NCBI GenBank assembly: GCA_905236265.1
Contig: CAJOOV010000069.1
Span: forward strand, 1 to 9,315
Length of the DNA: 9,315 nucleotides
Direction of reading: 5' to 3'
From: an uncultured Oscillospiraceae bacterium
GTDB taxonomy: Bacteria; Bacillota; Clostridia; Oscillospirales; Oscillospiraceae
A program made the position numbers and the translations under genes. Each line of letters opens with the position of its first letter. Within the stretch, counting starts at the first letter, position 1. Positions 6,680 through 9,315 of the stretch are shown here, piece by piece. The notes under the pieces were generated by a model. It had not been told where the DNA came from. It searched no databases and was given only the letters and a program-made list of their open reading frames with translations.

Positions 6680-7443
6680 AGCAATTCCTCCACATAGGGG
6701 GTCAGACAGGCGGCACAGAGCATCCAGACCTCTGCCGTCTCCAAAAACCACCCCGCCAGATCGCCGCTGAGCCCGCCAAATTCCCTCATCGCAATCCGGT
6801 GATACCGCACGAAGGTCAGCCCTGCCGCTACTAAAACCGCTGCCCCGGCAAGTCCTCTGGTGAGCAGCAGCAGGGACAGCAAGGCGCAGCAGCAGCCGAG
6901 AAGCATTGCCGCTCTGCGCCGGTTTCCGGTGCCGGCAAAGGTATAGAGCAGCCCAGATCGTTTTGCAAGGGGGAAAACCGCCGCAGACAGCCCGGAGAGG
7001 GCACGGGAGAGGGTAAAAATGCCGAACATCAAACCGGCATCATAATCCCGAAGGGAGCAGCACAGTGCAAAGCGTGCAAGCATCAGAATCATAAGATGGA
7101 TCGCTGCAAAGGCACCCATGTGAGGGTCTTTCAGAATCTCCTGCCGTTTTTCCGGCTCGGCATGGCTGGAGCGGGCGTCCCAGGTATCTGCGTAGCCGTC
7201 CAGATGGATGCCCCCCGTCATCAGCGCAGGCAGCAGGCAAAGCCCCGCCCCCTGTATCAGTGAGGGCAGAGACAGTACGATGCAAAGCCTCACCCAAACG
7301 CCGCAGAGCAGAGCAATGACCACCCCCACCAGCGGGAAGGCGCAAAGGGCATAGTGCAGGTTCTCCTCCTTCCAAGGAATCTGGGGCATGGGCAGGGCGG
7401 AGTACATGGAAAAGGCCACAATCACAGTCTCTATCACAATCAT
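6676..7443 (-). CDS. cobS: Adenosylcobinamide-GDP ribazoletransferase (cobalamin synthase)
   Basis: Membrane enzyme that condenses adenosylcobinamide-GDP with alpha-ribazole (phosphate) to give adenosylcobalamin (phosphate), releasing GMP. The 255-residue, strongly hydrophobic protein has about six membrane segments (roughly 33-58, 62-76, 110-130, 135-160, 178-212, 236-248). Family motifs are GGIHLDGYADTWDA at 77-90, KRQEILKDPHMGAFA at 99-113 and the C-terminal FGGLSGDLAGW at 222-232. The acidic residues of the first motif are thought to bind Mg and the activated corrinoid. The start is ATG 7443-7441 in an ATGA overlap with cobU; its ribosome binding site AAAGGGAGAGGAG is formed by the last codons of cobU. 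The end overlaps the short CobU-like gene by four nt. Confidence 0.96.
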   Translation of the reverse strand: MIVIETVIVAFSMYSALPMPQIPWKEENLHYALCAFPLVGVVIALLCGVWVRLCIVLSLPSLIQGAGLCLLPALMTGGIHLDGYADTWDARSSHAEPEKRQEILKDPHMGAFAAIHLMILMLARFALCCSLRDYDAGLMFGIFTLSRALSGLSAAVFPLAKRSGLLYTFAGTGNRRRAAMLLGCCCALLSLLLLTRGLAGAAVLVAAGLTFVRYHRIAMREFGGLSGDLAGWFLETAEVWMLCAACLTPYVEELL

Positions 7444-7955
7444 GGCAGCTCCTCTCCCTTTAAGAAAACGGGCAGTCCCGCCACAACCTCCACCACCCGG
7501 TCAGCCACCTGCGCCAGTTGGCGGTTACTCTCCGACAGCAGGCGCAGATAATCCAGCGTCTCCTCACTGTAGTCCGCCCCGCCGCTGAACACCTCATTTG
7601 TAACTACAGTCAGGTGGAGGCAGCGCCCCCTCAGCTCCAGAATCTCCTTCCAGAGGTCTTTTCCGCCTGCGCCCACGGGGGAAAACATCTCATTTGCCAG
7701 AAGGTTGGACAGGCATTCCAGAAGGACATTCGCCCCCTCCGGGAGAGGCGCTGCGCTGATGCGGGCAGTGCGCTCTATGGTGAGATAATCCTGCTGCGCC
7801 CGGCGCAGGCGGTGCTTTTCAATGCGGCTTTCGCACTCCTCGTCCGTGCATTCCATCGTCGCCAGATAGACCCGCCGCCCCTCCAGACGCTGTACCAGCG
7901 TCTCTGCATATTCGCTTTTTCCGCTGGCTGCGCCGCCGATGACAAGGGTAAACAT
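7440..7955 (-). CDS. cobU: Adenosylcobinamide kinase / adenosylcobinamide-phosphate guanylyltransferase
   Basis: Phosphorylates adenosylcobinamide and then transfers GMP to it, giving adenosylcobinamide-GDP for CobS. The 171 residues are of normal CobU length. The P-loop is GGAASGKS at 7-14; His48 in RIEKHRLRR matches the position of the guanylylated histidine (His46 in the Salmonella enzyme); VLLECLSNLLANEM (77-90) is the Walker B-like strand. The later motif is VVTNEVFSGG (117-126) instead of the NEVGxGIVP seen in proteobacterial CobU, followed by ADRVVEVVAGLPVFLKG (151-167). The start, ATG 7955-7953, lies nine nt after the cobT stop behind GAGGTG. With CbiB making the phosphorylated intermediate, the kinase half would matter mainly for salvage of cobinamide. 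Confidence 0.95.
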   Translation of the reverse strand: MFTLVIGGAASGKSEYAETLVQRLEGRRVYLATMECTDEECESRIEKHRLRRAQQDYLTIERTARISAAPLPEGANVLLECLSNLLANEMFSPVGAGGKDLWKEILELRGRCLHLTVVTNEVFSGGADYSEETLDYLRLLSESNRQLAQVADRVVEVVAGLPVFLKGEELP

Positions 7956-7956
7956 T

Positions 7957-7967
7957 GCTTCACCTCA
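7957..7967 (-). promoter_or_regulatory. Ribosome binding site of cobU, identical to that of cobD
   Basis: TGAGGTGAAGC, beginning with the cobT stop codon, lies directly before A-ATG of cobU. The same 11 bases occur before cobD at 4793-4783. The overlap of stop codon and binding site suggests re-initiation by ribosomes that finish CobT. Confidence 0.7.
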
Positions 7968-9023
7968 CTGCTGGGGGATATAGGCCGGAATGCCCAGATG
8001 GGAGAAGGTATGCCCACTGTGGTACACTGCCAGGGCAAGATCCAGCAGTGGAATTGCCGCCACTGCACCGGTGCCCTCCCCTGCGTGCATTTCTGCGCAA
8101 ATCGGCGCTTTCAGCCCAAGGGCATCCAGCAGGAGCCGTCCCGAAGGCTCAGAGGAGACGTGGCTTGCAAGCATGGCGCTGCCTGCGTTGGGACACAGGC
8201 GAAGCGCACAGAGGGCGGCGGCGGCGCTGATTGCACCGTCGATGATAACGGGAATACGGTACAGCGCTCCCCCCAGAAACACACCGCACAGCCCCGCCAA
8301 ATCCAGCCCGCCCACCTGACTCAGTACGTCAATGGGGTCGTCAGGATCGGGACAGCTTCGGCGAATGGCCGATTCAACCACTGCGATTTTTCTCTCAAGG
8401 GCACTCCGGGACAGCCCTGCGCCCCGTCCGGTGACTGCCGGGGCGGGAAGGTTCAGCAGCACCGCCGTCACGGCGCTGGTGGTGGTGGTATTACCGATTC
8501 CCATCTCCCCGGTGGCAAGGAGCTGAACGCCGTCTCTTTTGCACTCATGCACCAGCGCAATACCTGTCTCAATGGCGGCAATACATTCCTCCCGTGTGAG
8601 GGCAGGGGCGAGGGTAATATCTCCCGTACCGTTGGCAATCCTCCGGCGGAGGATTCCCTCTACAGGGGGGAAGTTCAAAATCCCCATATCCACGGGAATC
8701 ACCCTGCAATGCGCCGCCGCTGCCATGTGGCAGACAGTGCTGCTCCCCGCAGCCAGCGAACGTGCTACAGATGCCGTCACCCCGGCATCGCACTGGGAGA
8801 CGCCCTGCGCCGTAACGCCGTTGTCTGCACACAGCACCAGCAGCGCCCGGTTGTCCAGTACCACCTCCTCGCTGCCTGTCAGGGCGGCAATTCGGACAAT
8901 CTGTTCCTCCAAAAGCCCCAGTCCGCCCAGCGGCTTGGCAAGGGAGTCCCATCGTCTGCGTGCCTGCGCTGCCGCTTTGGGGTCAGGGTCGGGAATCGCC
9001 TTAAATATCTCATCCAGCTCCAT
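7965..9023 (-). CDS. cobT: Nicotinate-nucleotide--dimethylbenzimidazole phosphoribosyltransferase
   Basis: Transfers phosphoribose from nicotinate mononucleotide to 5,6-dimethylbenzimidazole or another lower-ligand base, giving alpha-ribazole phosphate. The 352-residue protein has the CobT blocks AKPLGGLGLLEE (29-40), CADNGVTAQGVS (65-76), TGEMGIGNTTT (171-181) with Glu173, VGGLDLAGL (237-245), IDGAISAAAA (261-270) and MHAGEGTGA (312-320) with Glu316. Glu173 and Glu316 match the Salmonella active-site pair Glu174 and Glu317. The start ATG 9023-9021 follows AGGAGG by seven nt. The frame is open for a further 79 codons upstream, but that stretch lies over the end of cbiA and has no CobT sequence. 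The actual base activated cannot be told from sequence; no dimethylbenzimidazole synthesis genes are in the window. Confidence 0.97.
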   Translation of the reverse strand: MELDEIFKAIPDPDPKAAAQARRRWDSLAKPLGGLGLLEEQIVRIAALTGSEEVVLDNRALLVLCADNGVTAQGVSQCDAGVTASVARSLAAGSSTVCHMAAAAHCRVIPVDMGILNFPPVEGILRRRIANGTGDITLAPALTREECIAAIETGIALVHECKRDGVQLLATGEMGIGNTTTTSAVTAVLLNLPAPAVTGRGAGLSRSALERKIAVVESAIRRSCPDPDDPIDVLSQVGGLDLAGLCGVFLGGALYRIPVIIDGAISAAAALCALRLCPNAGSAMLASHVSSEPSGRLLLDALGLKAPICAEMHAGEGTGAVAAIPLLDLALAVYHSGHTFSHLGIPAYIPQQ

Positions 9024-9315
9024 CTGTTTTCCTCCTGAACTGTTCCGCCGCATCCGTGAAGCGCTGTGACAGGGGCGGGCCGCCGTTGAAATGAAGGTGG
9101 GGAAAGGCGGCATACAGGCTGGGCGTGGCAAAGCCGCAGCGCCATGTCCGGTCTTTTCCCGGTTTTTCACAGGCGAGGTCTTTTCCGTTGTCCGTACTGT
9201 CCCAGTGGTGAAACTCATGGGCGGGAATGCGTTCCCCCTGCCGAAAGAGAAGGCTGTCACCCTCCGCCTTCAGATACAGATACCCAAAGCGCTGCAGTCC
9301 CCCGGCGGCGTACCC
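9010..9315 (-). CDS. cbiA: Cobyrinate a,c-diamide synthase, C-terminal 101 residues (5' part outside window)
   Basis: CbiA/CobB amidates the a and c side chains of cobyrinate using glutamine and ATP. Only the end of the class II-type glutaminase domain is present. Reading in frame from the window edge it contains LQRFGYLYLKAEGD (7-20), PAHEFHHWDST (31-41), TWRCGFATPSLYAAFPHLHF (57-76), whose FPHLHF carries the His of the glutaminase catalytic site, and then a tail ending at the TGA 9012-9010. The AHEFHYW and FPHLHF blocks distinguish CbiA from CobQ, whose equivalent is YLHGLF. It overlaps cobT by 14 nt, and its codons QFRRK provide the AGGAGG used by cobT. It was identified by translation of the edge and has no start codon in the window. 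Confidence 0.94.
   Translation of the reverse strand, partial: GYAAGGLQRFGYLYLKAEGDSLLFRQGERIPAHEFHHWDSTDNGKDLACEKPGKDRTWRCGFATPSLYAAFPHLHFNGGPPLSQRFTDAAEQFRRKTDGAG

Noticed and set aside
7518..9038. Long plus-strand open frame of 506 codons opposite cobT and cobU
   Set aside because: It is antisense to two secure enzymes with catalytic motifs, has no recognisable domain, and long stop-free antisense frames are expected in GC-rich coding DNA.
9024..9260. N-terminal extension of cobT by 79 codons
   Set aside because: The stretch lies over the cbiA C-terminus in another frame, has no CobT similarity, and the ATG at 9023 has a strong AGGAGG.
1..9315. Cobalamin riboswitch, tRNA, CRISPR array, insertion sequence or prophage
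   Set aside because: No gap is long enough for a B12 riboswitch apart from 482-629, which shows no B12-box-like sequence; I saw no clustered direct repeats, transposase or integrase sequence, or tRNA-like fold.

Overview
The window is almost entirely one minus-strand operon for the late, anaerobic-type steps of adenosylcobalamin (coenzyme B12) synthesis, followed downstream by a ComEA-like gene and the start of a CwlD-like cell-wall amidase. Base composition is GC-rich. The gene content (CbiA/CbiP/CbiB/CbiC/CobD plus CobU/CobS/CobT/CobC, a ComEA-type helix-hairpin-helix membrane protein and a CwlD-type amidase) suggests a GC-rich, Gram-positive member of the Clostridia, perhaps an Oscillospiraceae-like, spore-forming gut anaerobe. 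The taxonomic guess is inference from family content, not from a marker gene.

Reading in the direction of transcription (high to low coordinates): the 3' end of cbiA (cobyrinate a,c-diamide synthase, 9315-9010), cobT (9023-7965), cobU (7955-7440), cobS (7443-6676), a short CobU-related gene (6679-6347), cobC (6350-5751, GTG start), cbiB (5757-4786), cobD (4781-3723), cobQ/cbiP (3730-2240), the ATP:corrinoid adenosyltransferase gene cobO (2247-1729), cbiC (1729-1064) and comEA-like (1073-630). Every junction is either an overlap of 1 to 14 nt or a gap of 4 to 9 nt, so the set looks like a single translationally coupled transcript. Its promoter, and any cobalamin riboswitch, must lie upstream of the window; I see none inside.

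Pathway logic: CbiC makes cobyrinate (or the cobalt form) by methyl migration; CbiA amidates a and c; CobO adenosylates the cobalt; CobQ/CbiP amidates b, d, e and g; CobD supplies aminopropanol phosphate and CbiB attaches it; CobU activates the product to adenosylcobinamide-GDP; CobT activates dimethylbenzimidazole (or another base) to its ribotide; CobS joins the two; CobC removes the phosphate. The remaining ring-building genes are not in the window.

After comEA a 148-nt gap (629-482) holds a good sigma-A-type promoter (TTGCAT-17 nt-TATAAT) and a weaker sporulation-sigma-like site, both pointing at the cwlD-like gene, which runs off the left edge.

The most unusual item is the 110-residue CobU-like protein between CobS and CobC. 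It keeps the N-terminal strand and loop and the C-terminal third of CobU, but has lost the guanylylated-histidine region and has Arg in place of the Walker A Ser/Thr. It nonetheless has a strong ribosome binding site and tight coupling on both sides.
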